Shown piece by piece: positions 38,862 through 48,606 of a DNA stretch of 64,000 nucleotides. Below the pieces are notes generated by a model, which did not search any database, was not told the DNA's origin, and saw only the letters and a list, made by a program, of their open reading frames with translations. A program made the translations under genes and the position numbers. Source of the DNA: Enterococcus termitis (GTDB lineage Bacteria > Bacillota > Bacilli > Lactobacillales > Enterococcaceae); the NCBI RefSeq assembly GCF_001730305.1, contig NZ_MIJY01000047.1, positions 1 through 64,000 of the forward strand, read 5' to 3'. Within the stretch, counting starts at the first letter, position 1. Every line of letters starts with the position of its first letter.

Positions 38862-39314
38862 TTATAATTCTTCACCGTAAACATCTTCAACCGTTTGTTT
38901 TGGATCGATCACGATGTATAAGCTTTTTGTTTTTTCGCTAACTTTCGTTGATTGGTAGACATTGTCTAACCCTTCATCAGTTTTATCTTTGTATGGGAAA
39001 TAAACTAAATCTGGTGTACCTGTTTTGTATAGGATTTCCATACGTTCGATATCTTCATACTTCAACGCACGTGCAAACATTCCTAGTTCAAGTCCGCCAA
39101 GGTTGATATCGTGTGTTTGAACATGATCACCTTCTTGGAAGATTTCGATTTTAAACCCTTCACATGGGTGGATTTCCATAAATTCACTTCCGTGAATACG
39201 TCCAAAACTTGTTGTAATTTGTTTGATCCATAGATCTCCGATAAAACGACGACCAATCGTCCAAGTTTCGCCATTTCTAAAATAAAACTTCAATCCTGTC
39301 ATTTCTCTACTCAT
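38862..39314 (-). CDS. Conserved hypothetical protein
   Basis: A 150-residue soluble protein with alternating strand-like segments (MTGLKFYFRNGETWTIGRRF, GFKIEIFQEGDHVQTHDINLGG) and an acidic C-terminus. No signal peptide, membrane segment or motif I recognise. The middle, LKYEDIERMEILYKTG, looks like a beta-rich domain. It is monocistronic with a clear ribosome site and a strong terminator. Function unknown. It lies immediately upstream of the aro operon on the same strand but is transcriptionally separate. Confidence 0.75.
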   Translation of the reverse strand: MSREMTGLKFYFRNGETWTIGRRFIGDLWIKQITTSFGRIHGSEFMEIHPCEGFKIEIFQEGDHVQTHDINLGGLELGMFARALKYEDIERMEILYKTGTPDLVYFPYKDKTDEGLDNVYQSTKVSEKTKSLYIVIDPKQTVEDVYGEEL

Positions 39315-39395
39315 AATATAAGTCTCCTCACTGAAATATTTTATACATTTTTAAGTTTAGCATAACTTTTAGCCTAGGTCACTCTATTCGCTTCA

Positions 39396-39776
39396 TCATT
39401 TAGAAAGCGCTAATTTACTTAAAAATTCGTCGGTTAAGATAACAGCTCTTTGATGGTTTCCAGAGGCTGCTACACGATCATTATCTATTACTTCGAATGA
39501 AAAATTGATTTTCGAACGCTCTTTTGACTCTACCTTGATTTTAACTAGTAGCTCCGCACCGATTTTTGATGGTCGTAAATGCTTCGCGTTGATCAGTGTC
39601 CCTACGCTAGTTTCATTCTCCGCCAATTCATTGTTTAGCCATTCTTTTGCAGTGTTCTCGACCATTGCAATCATAATCGGTGTAGCGAGCACCTCTAAAT
39701 CTCCAGAACCGATTCTTTTTGCTGTATCATTTGGACCAACAATAAATGATTTTGAAAATTCTTCCAAGTTTCTCAC
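39396..39776 (-). CDS. Hot-dog thioesterase (FlK-like)
   Basis: A 126-residue single-domain hot-dog protein resembling the fluoroacetyl-CoA thioesterase (FlK) group: VLATPIMIAMVENTAKEWL with the Glu of the hot-dog helix, then TLINAKHLRPSKIGAELLVKIKV and FEVIDNDRVAASGNHQRAVI with the conserved Gly-x-His. It probably hydrolyses a small acyl-CoA, substrate unknown. Its start overlaps the cca stop by 4 nt, so it is translationally coupled to cca. Confidence 0.8.
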   Translation of the reverse strand: MRNLEEFSKSFIVGPNDTAKRIGSGDLEVLATPIMIAMVENTAKEWLNNELAENETSVGTLINAKHLRPSKIGAELLVKIKVESKERSKINFSFEVIDNDRVAASGNHQRAVILTDEFLSKLALSK

Positions 39777-40984
39777 TCCTCACTAATCTTGTCTTTGGCG
39801 TACATAGTCAACGCACTTTGGCTATTCTCAACTTCTCCGTTTACTACAGCAGATTCCAATACTTGAATCAAGTCTCCTAACCATTTTCCAGGTTTTTTAT
39901 CAAAAAATTGTAATAAGTCATTGCCCGAAACGGCTAATTCTTTTCGATCATGAATCGGTAAGTTTACGTAACGTTCCCTTACTTCTTCAAGTTTACTCTT
40001 TTGTCCATAATAAAACAATAATTTTTCTACAGATAAAGCAGCTTCTAGGCCTAAATTGAATAGATCCATTGGCTTCCAATCAGTAAGCAGTCGTTTATTC
40101 AACCCATAAAATAGCTGTTGTATCTCGTGAATCATCTGATTAGACAATTTCCATTTTTTTAAGAATCCGCGTAATTCATTTTCTTTTAAAGCCATTGTAT
40201 GGGTCAATAAAGCCCAAACTTCAGCTTCAGAATCTATTTTTTTATTGGGTAATTCAGTAAAGGTCAGTAGTTCAGCCCCGTATTTTTTTAACCCTGGACA
40301 ATACTGATAGCATTCCGTTTCAATAAAAGGACGTAGACCAGCTCGTCGGTTCTGTCCAAGTAATAACTTGCTGAATTCGACTGTAATTCTTTCCACAGAG
40401 ATTTTCTCCAATAAGGCATGGAATTCTTGAATCGCAGCCAATGTTTTTTCCTCAATCGTAAAGTCCAGCTGGCTGGCAAAACGTAATCCACGCATCATTC
40501 GTAAAGCATCTTCATGAAAACGTTCTTTGGGATTACCAACAGCCCGAATGACCTGCTGTTTTAAATCAGCAACGCCATCAAACAAATCAATGATCTCCCC
40601 TTCAACTGTCATTGCCAACGCATTGATCGTAAAATCTCTTCGCTTTAAATCTTCTTCTAAAGATCGAACAAAAGTGACCTTGTCAGGTCGTCTAAAATCT
40701 TGATAAGTGGATTCCGTTCTAAAGGTTGTGATTTCATATTGCTCCTCACCAGCCAAAACAAGAACAGTTCCATGCTCGATTCCGACATCGATCGTCCGTT
40801 TAAATAGTTGCTTGATCTCCTCTGGATAGGCACTTGTTGCAATATCTACATCATGGATCGGCTGATGCAACAAGGCATCTCGAACACTTCCACCAACAAA
40901 AAAGGCTTCATACCCATGTGATTGAATCTCAGTCAGAATACTAGCAGCTTTGGTAAATTCCTCTGGTACCTCCTCTAATTTCAT
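39773..40984 (-). CDS. cca: CCA-adding tRNA nucleotidyltransferase
   Basis: A 403-residue class II CCA-adding enzyme, which builds or repairs the 3' CCA of tRNAs without a template. The head domain has [11 protein letters not shown] and the metal-binding [29 protein letters not shown] carries the flexible loop; [13 protein letters not shown] follows. The tail is helical. It overlaps dapB by 4 nt upstream and the thioesterase by 4 nt downstream, giving a tight mazG-dapB-cca-thioesterase operon. Confidence 0.95.
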   Translation of the reverse strand: MKLEEVPEEFTKAASILTEIQSHGYEAFFVGGSVRDALLHQPIHDVDIATSAYPEEIKQLFKRTIDVGIEHGTVLVLAGEEQYEITTFRTESTYQDFRRPDKVTFVRSLEEDLKRRDFTINALAMTVEGEIIDLFDGVADLKQQVIRAVGNPKERFHEDALRMMRGLRFASQLDFTIEEKTLAAIQEFHALLEKISVERITVEFSKLLLGQNRRAGLRPFIETECYQYCPGLKKYGAELLTFTELPNKKIDSEAEVWALLTHTMALKENELRGFLKKWKLSNQMIHEIQQLFYGLNKRLLTDWKPMDLFNLGLEAALSVEKLLFYYGQKSKLEEVRERYVNLPIHDRKELAVSGNDLLQFFDKKPGKWLGDLIQVLESAVVNGEVENSQSALTMYAKDKISEE

Positions 40985-41769
40985 AGGAGATTTTCCAATC
41001 CATAAACTAATGTATTCAGCTGAACGACTTTTTCACAGCCAAGAGCTACACCTGTCATGAAAGAACTACGGTCATAGGAATCATGTCTAATTGTCAGTCC
41101 TTCGCCAATACCGCCAAATTGAACCTGTTGATGAGCGATCAATCCTGGTAAACGAACACTATGAATTTTCATTCCGTCAAAATCAGCTCCTCGTGCGCCT
41201 GCTAATAATTCTTTTTCTTCAGGATGACCTTGAGTTTTTTTCTTACGAACCTCACTCATCATCTCAGCAGTTTTAATGGCCGTACCACTTGGTGCATCCA
41301 GTTTATTATCGTGATGAAGCTCAATAATTTCAACGTCTGGAAAATATTCTGCTGCTTTTTGAGCAAACTGCATCATTAAAACAGCTCCTACAGCAAAATT
41401 CGGGGCAATCAATCCACCAACCTGTAGCTCTTCAGAACGAGCGGTCAATTCTTCTAACTGTTCTTCTGTCAGTCCAGTAGTGCCAACAACTGGCGAAATA
41501 TGATGTTCGATCGCAAAGCGTGTATTCTCATAAGCCACTTTTGGAATAGTGAAATCGATCCAAACATCTGGCTGGACTGAAATGACCTCTTCTTTTGTTT
41601 TAAAGATAGGGACATCCAGCGTGGCATACTCAGGCAATTCTTGAAGATTATCTTTTTCTTCAAACGGATCCAATACACCTACTAATTCGAAACCTTCGTG
41701 ATCTATAACCATTTTTGTTGCTGTAGCGCCCATTTTACCTTTAAAACCTGCAACTAAAATTTTAATCAT
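40981..41769 (-). CDS. dapB: 4-hydroxy-tetrahydrodipicolinate reductase
   Basis: A 262-residue NAD(P)H-dependent enzyme of the lysine and diaminopimelate branch. Rossmann start [13 protein letters not shown], the catalytic [20 protein letters not shown] motif, and the GTTGL loop are visible. In enterococci peptidoglycan contains Lys, so this step feeds both wall and protein synthesis. It overlaps mazG and cca by 4 nt each. Confidence 0.95.
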   Translation of the reverse strand: MIKILVAGFKGKMGATATKMVIDHEGFELVGVLDPFEEKDNLQELPEYATLDVPIFKTKEEVISVQPDVWIDFTIPKVAYENTRFAIEHHISPVVGTTGLTEEQLEELTARSEELQVGGLIAPNFAVGAVLMMQFAQKAAEYFPDVEIIELHHDNKLDAPSGTAIKTAEMMSEVRKKKTQGHPEEKELLAGARGADFDGMKIHSVRLPGLIAHQQVQFGGIGEGLTIRHDSYDRSSFMTGVALGCEKVVQLNTLVYGLENLL

Positions 41770-42110
41770 TCTGTCTGTCCATCCTTTCGTTCAAAACGAT
41801 ACTTGTCTCGTTGATTGAATTTTTCCATATTTTTTTGAAATGCTTCCGTTAAATCTATATCTAGAGAGTTGGCCATAATCATCGTTACAAAAAGGACATC
41901 TCCTAGTTCTTCTGACACTGTTTTGGGCTTCTCATTAGCTTTCTTTGGTTTTTCACCGTAATAGTGATTGATTTCTCTCGCGAGTTCTCCAACTTCTTCG
42001 GTTAAACGAGCCATCTGACTCAAGGGAGAAAAATAACCTGTTTTAAACTGTTGAATATACTCGTCTACTTCTTGCTGCATCGAATGCAGTGACTGATTAT
42101 TATCGTTCAT
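41766..42110 (-). CDS. MazG-like nucleotide pyrophosphohydrolase
   Basis: A 114-residue all-alpha NTP pyrophosphohydrolase of the short MazG type (like B. subtilis YpjD). The metal-binding motif is split as [10 protein letters not shown] and [14 protein letters not shown], with the Glu and Asp that bind Mg2+. Short MazG proteins hydrolyse nucleoside triphosphates or damaged nucleotides; substrate here is unknown. ATG at 42110 has AAAGG 9 nt upstream. First gene of the mazG-dapB-cca-thioesterase operon. Confidence 0.88.
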   Translation of the reverse strand: MNDNNQSLHSMQQEVDEYIQQFKTGYFSPLSQMARLTEEVGELAREINHYYGEKPKKANEKPKTVSEELGDVLFVTMIMANSLDIDLTEAFQKNMEKFNQRDKYRFERKDGQTE

Positions 42111-42272
42111 CCACCTCAACCTTTCTTACTATTCATCTTAACAAAAACTTCGTCATCTGGAAAGGTTCTGCTTGTTGTTTTAAGATGAGAATGATAAAGT
42201 GAGTACTGAATATGATCAGCAGAGGCTTTGAAACTGCTGATTTGGATCATGAGTTATTGGGGAGTGAATAGT

Positions 42273-43163
42273 ATGGAGGAAAAAAGATTTTATGTTAAGG
42301 ATGTTTTGTTGATTCTCGCTGGAACGTGTCTTTATGCTTTTGGATTGGTAACATTTAATATTGCTAATGACTTAGCAGAGGGCGGTGTGACAGGGATCAC
42401 GTTGATTTTACGGGCACTTTTCCAGATCGATCCAGCCTATTCAACATTGATCATCAATATTCCATTGATTTTGATTGGCGGAAAAGTCCTTGGTAAACAC
42501 TCTTTCTACTATACTATTTTAGGTACCGTTTCTTTATCGGTCTTTTTATGGCTTTGGCAACGATTCCCGATTGAGGTCAACTTGGATCATGATTTGCTGA
42601 TTGCTTCTTTACTCGCTGGGTTAGCAGCAGGTATTGGTAGCGGTTTTGTTTATCGCGTTGGCGGTACAACTGGAGGTACCGATGTTATTGCCCGTATTTT
42701 GGAAAAACATTACGGTGTTAGCATGGGACGTTCGCTGTTGATTTTTGACATTTTAGTTTTGGTTCTTTCCCTGAGCTACATTGATGTAAAACGAATGATG
42801 TATACACTGATCGTTTCTTTTGTTTTTAGTCGTGTTGTCGACTCTGTACTGGATGGAGCTTACGCTGCTAAGGGGATGCTTGTCATTTCTGACCACACTG
42901 AGGATATTGGCGAAGTGGTTATGGCTGTTTTGGAACGAGGGGTGACTTATTTAAATGGTCAAGGCGGCTATTCCCAAGGAGAGAAAAAAGTTCTCTATAT
43001 GGTGGTAAGTCCCAGTGAATTGATGGAAATCAAACGGATCGTCCATGAAATAGATTCTAAAGCTTTTATTTCAGTCATTAATGTGCATGAAGCAATCGGC
43101 GAAGGTTTTACGTATGCACGCCCTGCCAAATCTTTATTTAAGAAAAAGAAAGCGTTGAATTGA
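42273..43163 (+). CDS. YitT-family membrane protein with DUF2179 tail
   Basis: A 296-residue protein with about five to six membrane segments (residues 10-200) and a cytoplasmic C-terminal DUF2179 domain (about 215-285, GVTYLNGQGGYSQGEKKVLYMVV). FVYRVGGTTGGTDVIARIL is typical of the YitT family. Function is unknown across the family. GGGGAG lies about 9 nt before the chosen ATG; fifteen earlier codons lack a site. It is one of the few plus-strand genes, divergent from mazG. Confidence 0.88.
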   Translation: MEEKRFYVKDVLLILAGTCLYAFGLVTFNIANDLAEGGVTGITLILRALFQIDPAYSTLIINIPLILIGGKVLGKHSFYYTILGTVSLSVFLWLWQRFPIEVNLDHDLLIASLLAGLAAGIGSGFVYRVGGTTGGTDVIARILEKHYGVSMGRSLLIFDILVLVLSLSYIDVKRMMYTLIVSFVFSRVVDSVLDGAYAAKGMLVISDHTEDIGEVVMAVLERGVTYLNGQGGYSQGEKKVLYMVVSPSELMEIKRIVHEIDSKAFISVINVHEAIGEGFTYARPAKSLFKKKKALN

Positions 43164-43167
43164 CCAA

Positions 43168-43219
43168 TAAAAAAGAGAGAAAAACAACCGTTTATACGCG
43201 CTTGTTTTTCTCTCTTTTA
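43168..43219. terminator. Bidirectional terminator between the YitT and YpiB genes
   Basis: Perfect stem AAAAGAGAGAAAAACAA / TTGTTTTTCTCTCTTTT, 14-nt loop. Confidence 0.93.
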
Positions 43220-43229
43220 GTTTTTCTGT

Positions 43230-43769
43230 TTATGAATTTTTTAAATGGTTCAATTCATCTGATAATTCTAGAAATGCTTCGTAATTATTGTCTTCCAACG
43301 CAAGATCAATTTGGCTGTATAACAAATCCATTTTGGCTTGCTTTTCTTCATGAGCAAAAAAATTGTTGATCGTTTCCACGACTTCTTCACTGACCTGTTC
43401 GTTCCAACGAGCATAAGGATTATCTTCTAAAATCGATAAATATTGACTATTTTGCCAAGAACCGTCAAATGCACATTCGACATATAACGCTTCTTTCCAG
43501 TTCATTCGGATTTCGTGAAAAATTTGATCAGTATCCGAAAACTCTTTCCCTGAAAGAAACAATTTGATTGGTTCTTCCTCTAATTCTCTTGAAGTTACCT
43601 TTAACCCGCGAACCGTCTTATTTGATTGTTCCACAAAATGAACATTGTTCAAGATAGCTTCATGATTGATCAAATAATTTAAAATCCATAAAACTTCTCT
43701 TTGACTAAAGGACACATTATTGACTAACCAAAGTAAAAATTCTTTTTTATCCGAGACATTGACAAACAT
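43230..43769 (-). CDS. UPF0302 (YpiB-like) protein
   Basis: A 179-residue soluble protein of the UPF0302/YpiB family: [26 protein letters not shown] at the start and a helical, acidic C-terminus of about 40 residues ([20 protein letters not shown]). Function unknown. It follows the TPR gene by a few bases; the same ypiA-ypiB pair occurs next to aro genes in Bacillus. Of three possible starts the ATG at 43769 has the best-spaced ribosome site (AGG 8 nt upstream). Confidence 0.85.
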   Translation of the reverse strand: MFVNVSDKKEFLLWLVNNVSFSQREVLWILNYLINHEAILNNVHFVEQSNKTVRGLKVTSRELEEEPIKLFLSGKEFSDTDQIFHEIRMNWKEALYVECAFDGSWQNSQYLSILEDNPYARWNEQVSEEVVETINNFFAHEEKQAKMDLLYSQIDLALEDNNYEAFLELSDELNHLKNS

Positions 43770-43778
43770 TGACATCAC

Positions 43779-45038
43779 CTATCTTTCTTCAATATCATCC
43801 AGTAATGATTGTGCATCTGTATCTCCAGGTTCATGGTGAAGATAATGTTGCAGCAGCTCTCTTGCTTTATCCAGCTGCCCTTCTTCACGTAAGAACACTG
43901 CATATTCTTTTAAAAAATCTGGTTCATGATTCAGTTCTTGATACGCTTGTTCATAATGAACCTTGGCGAGATCAAATTTTTCCAACTCATTATAGGCATG
44001 TGCGAGATTCCATTCAGCATAGGGATGTCCTTGTTCTTCTAACTGTTGAATAACCGTTATGACCTCATCAAAGCGCTGTTCATTTAGATATAAATTGCTT
44101 AATGTCAGTCTAGTTTCGTCCGTTTTTTCGCCAAGTTCCAGAGCTTGTTTTAATAGGGCTTCTGCTTGGTCTGTGTCGTGAAGGCGATACGCATTTTCAG
44201 ATGCCAAATGATATAAATCTACTTGGAAAGGATTTTCTTTGATTCCTTCAGCCAATACCTCTCTTGCCTCTTCCAGCTGCTCTTCTTCTTGTAGCGCCTC
44301 ACCCAGCGAAAGATAAAGAGCCTGATAATGAGGATTCAACACTCTCAACTGTTGGAGTAACGCAATCGCTTTTTGATTTTCATGAAGCTGTAGATAAGTA
44401 AAAGCTAATTGGAATAAGCGTTCATCAGTCTGCTCCTCTGTTATCGCTTTTTCTAAAAAAGGAATCGCTTGTTCAAATTCACCAGCCATACTATAACTGC
44501 TCCCTAAACGTTCGTTGATGGAAACCCCGGAAATCTCCGTTACTTCTTCTTCAAGTAAAGTAGTATATGCTTGAACTGCTTCACCAAACTGTCCGTTTAC
44601 AAAGTATAACTCTCCTAGAGCAAATAAAAGCAGCGGTTCTTCTGGCAGTAATCGTTGCGCTTCTTTTAATTTTGCTTCACTGACTTCCGGTATTCCGATC
44701 ACTTGATATAAGTCTGCCGTGACAAGCAAGCTTTGAACATAGCTGTCGCTTTCTTTAGAAACTTTTTCAAGATACGAAAATGCTTCATCGATCAAATTAT
44801 TTTCAATAGCGATCTCCGCCAAAGGTATATTTAATCCTTCTGCTTCTGGAAAAATGGTCAATAAATGTTCGAATACGAATTGGGCTTCTTCTAAAAAACC
44901 TAAAGAGAGCAATGCTTCGCCCAAATCAGCAAGTGTATCGTCATCATCGTTTCTAATTGCTTCTGCCAGCATCAATTGTGCTTGGGCAAGATCTTCTTCA
45001 TGTAATGCTTGCAGCATTTTTTCGCTATATGTTGTCAT
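43779..45038 (-). CDS. Tetratricopeptide-repeat protein (YpiA-like)
   Basis: A 419-residue protein made almost wholly of TPR helical pairs, about a dozen, for example LGEALLSLGFLEEAQFVFEH and LSNLYLNEQRFDEVITVIQQ. It is strongly acidic, with no signal peptide or membrane segment, so it should be a cytosolic scaffold. It corresponds in position and type to B. subtilis YpiA. The partner is unknown. It starts 3 bp after the AroB-like gene and runs into ypiB, so the three form one operon. Confidence 0.88.
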   Translation of the reverse strand: MTTYSEKMLQALHEEDLAQAQLMLAEAIRNDDDDTLADLGEALLSLGFLEEAQFVFEHLLTIFPEAEGLNIPLAEIAIENNLIDEAFSYLEKVSKESDSYVQSLLVTADLYQVIGIPEVSEAKLKEAQRLLPEEPLLLFALGELYFVNGQFGEAVQAYTTLLEEEVTEISGVSINERLGSSYSMAGEFEQAIPFLEKAITEEQTDERLFQLAFTYLQLHENQKAIALLQQLRVLNPHYQALYLSLGEALQEEEQLEEAREVLAEGIKENPFQVDLYHLASENAYRLHDTDQAEALLKQALELGEKTDETRLTLSNLYLNEQRFDEVITVIQQLEEQGHPYAEWNLAHAYNELEKFDLAKVHYEQAYQELNHEPDFLKEYAVFLREEGQLDKARELLQHYLHHEPGDTDAQSLLDDIEER

Positions 45039-45041
45039 TAT

Positions 45042-46088
45042 TTATCCTCTGATTTCTTTTATTATTGTTTTATAGTTCTCAACAGTCCGAATCAAGTCCT
45101 CCGCTTTAGGCACTTGCCACTGCTCATTTTTTCCAATCTCAGTTAAAAGAAGTGCTCGTTCTCCTTGTCTTACACATGTCAATACGCCTTCAACATAATC
45201 ACTCACTAAAATCTGTTCAGGAAACTCAACAGGAAACCCTAAATGAATCAACCAGATCACGAAGTTTTTATAATGAAAGGAAAATTGATTGATTTCTTGC
45301 GACCAAAGCACTTGTAATAAGCAGCCTAACAGGCGTTTCATATGGCGCGAGAGTAAGTGTCCATTTGGCGTTTCTAAAAAACCATGCTCGAATAGTTTAC
45401 CAAACTGATCGATTTTGTGTCCATCCGTTTCATAGTACCGAATCATTTCATTTAACAATCCAGTAAAGGACTGCTGGTTTAGCTTGGTGCGCTCGCTGTA
45501 ATTTTTGAATAAGAGTCTCAAAAAATCATGACTGGAAACAATACCGCACCGAATAAAAACTAAAAAGTCTACTAATTTTCCATCTCCATGATCCGTGATC
45601 AAGGTATGATCATAAATAACCTTTTCTGGAAGTACTTCAGTAGTTAATGCAGGGTGATTCTTCAACTCGATAGTTGTTTTTCCAAGCAAACTTTTTGCTA
45701 ACGCTCGAATGGATAAAGGCAACAGCCAACAATTTGATGTTAAAACAGATGTACTATGTAAAAAACTAGTTAGTTGAATAACACCTTCATTACCAATCCC
45801 TAAAAATAGAAAATCCTGTTGTTGATCAAAGTCAGAGATGAAGGCTAGCAAATTCTCTAGCTCGCTCATATTATTACAATAGGCATCATTTTTACAGATA
45901 AACCAGTCGATTTCCTGACCGAGGTCAAAAAACTGAATCAATTTATCTGCAAACAAATCATAATAACGTTGATTAGTGATCAAAAAAATATGGGTTGCTT
46001 TCACCGGACTTGCTTTAAGCTGTGAGGCGAACGTTTCACCATAACTAATCGTGGTTGTTAAATGATCTTTAATATATATTCGTTCCAT
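45042..46088 (-). CDS. AroB-like protein without the AroB active site
   Basis: A 348-residue protein whose middle aligns with 3-dehydroquinate synthase. LLPLSIRALAKSLLGKTTIELKNHP corresponds to the AroB segment [20 protein letters not shown], and a following YDHTLI to AroB's DPLTL. The NAD-binding GGGVVGD is replaced by GIGNEGVI and the EGIAEIIK metal Glu by RCGIVSSH, while His residues near EHGFLE and SRHMKRLLG fall where AroB has metal His. It therefore cannot be a normal DHQ synthase. It is co-transcribed with the TPR gene. ATG at 46088 has GAGGGG 8 nt upstream. The homology was seen by eye. Confidence 0.65.
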   Translation of the reverse strand: MERIYIKDHLTTTISYGETFASQLKASPVKATHIFLITNQRYYDLFADKLIQFFDLGQEIDWFICKNDAYCNNMSELENLLAFISDFDQQQDFLFLGIGNEGVIQLTSFLHSTSVLTSNCWLLPLSIRALAKSLLGKTTIELKNHPALTTEVLPEKVIYDHTLITDHGDGKLVDFLVFIRCGIVSSHDFLRLLFKNYSERTKLNQQSFTGLLNEMIRYYETDGHKIDQFGKLFEHGFLETPNGHLLSRHMKRLLGCLLQVLWSQEINQFSFHYKNFVIWLIHLGFPVEFPEQILVSDYVEGVLTCVRQGERALLLTEIGKNEQWQVPKAEDLIRTVENYKTIIKEIRG

Positions 46089-46429
46089 TGCCGACACCCC
46101 TCTTCTTTATTCTACCATTATTAGCTGGAAAACTGAAAGAGGGAGAACCCATTTTCTGAAACTATCATTCTCTTTCTAAAAGGATCGTTCTTTATACTTT
46201 CTTTAAGAACAGGCATTATTGATTCACAATCGTCTGAAAAAAAACGAATTTTCAGCATATAATTGCCTTATTTACCCCTTATAATGATCTTGCTTAAAGA
46301 GAATGACTGATGAGGATCTAAGCGCAATCCAAGCTTTCATGATCAATAAGCATAGTGATTCGATCTAATTTGACTTATTCTTTTGGTAAACGTATCTTAG
46401 AAAAGATGTTCCAAAAGAATCCTATCCGC
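46089..46429. other. Intergenic region upstream of the AroB-like gene
   Basis: No protein gene is visible. AT-rich, holding the presumed minus-strand promoter of the three-gene operon, which I cannot place. A plus-strand ncRNA ending at the 46430 hairpin is possible but unsupported. Confidence 0.35.
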
Positions 46430-46494
46430 AAAAAAAGACTGAGATGAAAGCCTTTAGTTCCATGATCATGGAGCAGCTTTTACCTCAGTTTTTC
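46430..46494. terminator. Large bidirectional hairpin
   Basis: ACTGAG / CTCAGT and AAAGC / GCTTT arms enclose the palindrome CCATGATCATGG (46460-46471), with A/T runs at both ends. It may back up the hup terminator or end an unannotated plus-strand RNA. Confidence 0.6.
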
Positions 46495-46511
46495 ATTTTT
46501 CAAAATAAAGA

Positions 46512-46537
46512 AGAACCCCTGACTAGTCAAGGGTTCT
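46512..46537 (-). terminator. Terminator of hup
   Basis: Stem AGAACCC / GGGTTCT around TGACTAGTCA, 11 bp past the hup stop, with a T-rich tail. Confidence 0.88.
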
Positions 46538-46547
46538 AAGAACTGTC

Positions 46548-46823
46548 TTATTTAACAGCATCTTTCAAGGCTTTACCTGGTTTGAACGCAGGTACTTTAC
46601 TTGCAGCGATTTGAATTTCTTTACCAGTTTGTGGGTTACGTCCTTTACGAGCCGCACGTTCGCGAACTTCAAAGTTACCAAAACCGATTAATTGAACTTT
46701 TTCACCTTTAGCAAGAGATTCTTGGATTGTTGAAAATACAGCATCCACTGCTGCAGTTGCGTCTTTTTTAGTTAGACCAGTTGAAGATGCAACGTTTTCG
46801 ATTAATTCTGCTTTATTTGCCAT
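46548..46823 (-). CDS. hup: DNA-binding protein HU
   Basis: A 91-residue histone-like protein that bends and compacts DNA. Typical HU sequence: [20 protein letters not shown], then [21 protein letters not shown] with the DNA-inserting arm and its Pro. A strong GGAGGTGAAAT site lies before the ATG, consistent with high expression. Monocistronic. Confidence 0.97.
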   Translation of the reverse strand: MANKAELIENVASSTGLTKKDATAAVDAVFSTIQESLAKGEKVQLIGFGNFEVRERAARKGRNPQTGKEIQIAASKVPAFKPGKALKDAVK

Positions 46824-46875
46824 GGATTATTTCACCTCCTCCACAAGGATAGGATATCTAAAAGATATCTAATTT

Positions 46876-46906
46876 ACGTTCATTTTTGAGTGGTCCAAAA
46901 ATGACG
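46876..46906. promoter_or_regulatory. Dyad in the hup upstream region
   Basis: TCATTTTT / AAAAATGA, extended by ACG / CGT with one bulge, 50-80 bp upstream of the hup ATG. Could be an operator or a 5'-leader hairpin. Confidence 0.4.
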
Positions 46907-47069
46907 TACAAATATTGATTTGGTTCAATATTCTGTTATCACGATATCATAGGAAGCTTGTAATAGCAAGGTTTTTGATGCTTTTTAACCAGTTTTTTCT
47001 AAAAATGTCATTTTTTTTTATATCTCAATGAATTTATTTGTACATTTGAAAAAAGTGTGGTAAAATGCG

Positions 47070-48380
47070 CTATTTCCGTCTTCTTGGAATAATTTTGATT
47101 GGTGTCCCTTCAAAAGTAAATGCTTTACGAATTTGATTTTCTAAAAATCGTGCATAAGAAAAATGCATTAATTCTTCTTCATTTACAAAAATGACAAAGG
47201 TTGGAGGTTTTACAGCAACTTGTGTCGCGTAAAAGACCTTTAGACGTTTTCCTTTATCAGTTGGTGTGGGATTGATTGCAATTGCATCCATTACTACATC
47301 ATTTAATAATGCAGAAGGAATGCGCAAGTTTTGGTTCATGCTGACGGTTTCAATCAATTCCGGAAGCTTATTTAATCGTTGTTTTGTTAATGCTGAAACG
47401 AAAATGATAGGCGCGTAATCAAGATATTGGAACTCATCACGAATTTCTTCTTCAAAATCCCGCATTGTATTGGTTTCTTTTTCGACAGTATCCCATTTAT
47501 TCACAACAATAATGATTCCTCGGCCTGCTTCGTGCGCATAACCAGCTACTTTCTTATCCTGCTCACGAATGCCTTCTTCCGCGTTCAACACCATAAGAAC
47601 AATATCTGAGCGTTCAATCGCACGCATTGCCCGCATCACACTATATTTTTCAGTACTCTCATATACTTTTCCACGTTTACGCATCCCGGCAGTATCGATC
47701 ATCAAGAACTTTTGACCCTCTTCAGACTCAAAATACGTATCGATCGCATCTCGTGTCGTTCCTTCTATATCAGAAACAATAACACGTTCTTCACCAAGAA
47801 TCGCATTGATCAATGAAGATTTACCAACATTCGGGCGTCCAATCAAACTAAACTTGATCGTATCTTCATCTTCGTCTTCAATCTCCGTTGAGAAATGTTT
47901 TACAGCCTCGTCCAACACATCCCCAATTCCAAGTCCATGACTTCCAGAAATTGGAAACGGATCTCCTAAGCCTAAAGCATAGAACTCATAAATGTCATTT
48001 CTCATTTCCGGATTATCCACTTTATTCACAGCTAGAATCACTGGTTTATTACTGCGGTATAAAATTTTTGCTACAAGTTCATCTGCATCTGTGACACCTT
48101 CTCTACCGCTCGCTACAAAAATGATGACATCCGCTTCTTCAATCGCAATTTCTGCTTGGTGTTTGATTTGGTCCATAAACGGCTCGTCACCTAAATCGAT
48201 GCCGCCTGTATCAATAATACTGAATTCTCGTCCTAACCACTCTCCTGTGGTATAAATACGGTCTCTAGTAACGCCTGGTGTATCTTCTACAATCGAAATA
48301 CGTTCACCAGCTATACGGTTAAAAATTGTCGACTTTCCTACATTGGGGCGACCGACAATTGCTATTGTTGGATTTGCCAT
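47070..48380 (-). CDS. der: Ribosome-assembly GTPase Der (EngA)
   Basis: A 436-residue protein with two tandem GTPase domains (P-loops [12 protein letters not shown] and [16 protein letters not shown] and NKWD specificity motifs) and a C-terminal KH-like domain ([19 protein letters not shown]). Der acts in late 50S subunit assembly and is essential in most bacteria. The ATG has AAGGAGGT upstream. It stands alone between hup and the aldehyde dehydrogenase gene. Confidence 0.97.
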   Translation of the reverse strand: MANPTIAIVGRPNVGKSTIFNRIAGERISIVEDTPGVTRDRIYTTGEWLGREFSIIDTGGIDLGDEPFMDQIKHQAEIAIEEADVIIFVASGREGVTDADELVAKILYRSNKPVILAVNKVDNPEMRNDIYEFYALGLGDPFPISGSHGLGIGDVLDEAVKHFSTEIEDEDEDTIKFSLIGRPNVGKSSLINAILGEERVIVSDIEGTTRDAIDTYFESEEGQKFLMIDTAGMRKRGKVYESTEKYSVMRAMRAIERSDIVLMVLNAEEGIREQDKKVAGYAHEAGRGIIIVVNKWDTVEKETNTMRDFEEEIRDEFQYLDYAPIIFVSALTKQRLNKLPELIETVSMNQNLRIPSALLNDVVMDAIAINPTPTDKGKRLKVFYATQVAVKPPTFVIFVNEEELMHFSYARFLENQIRKAFTFEGTPIKIIPRRRK

Positions 48381-48477
48381 TCTAACTACCTCCTTGACAA
48401 GTTTTCAATCCTTACTAGTTTACCTAATGCCTGCCGAAGATGCAAGAAAAACTAGCAAAGGATTCATTAAAGAATAA

Positions 48478-48535
48478 AAAAGAACAACATTGCGTAATCA
48501 TTTTAAATGATTATTGCGCGATGTTGTTCTTTTTC
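48478..48535 (-). terminator. Terminator of the aldehyde dehydrogenase gene
   Basis: Long stem AAAAAGAACAACAT / ATGTTGTTCTTTTT with internal AATCATTT / AAATGATT, about 70 bp past the stop. Confidence 0.9.
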
Positions 48536-48606
48536 TGCTATTACTGTTCAGCCTCATATGTTAACAGTGACGAACAATAAGTGATTAACGTATCTTAAAT
48601 ACTGCT

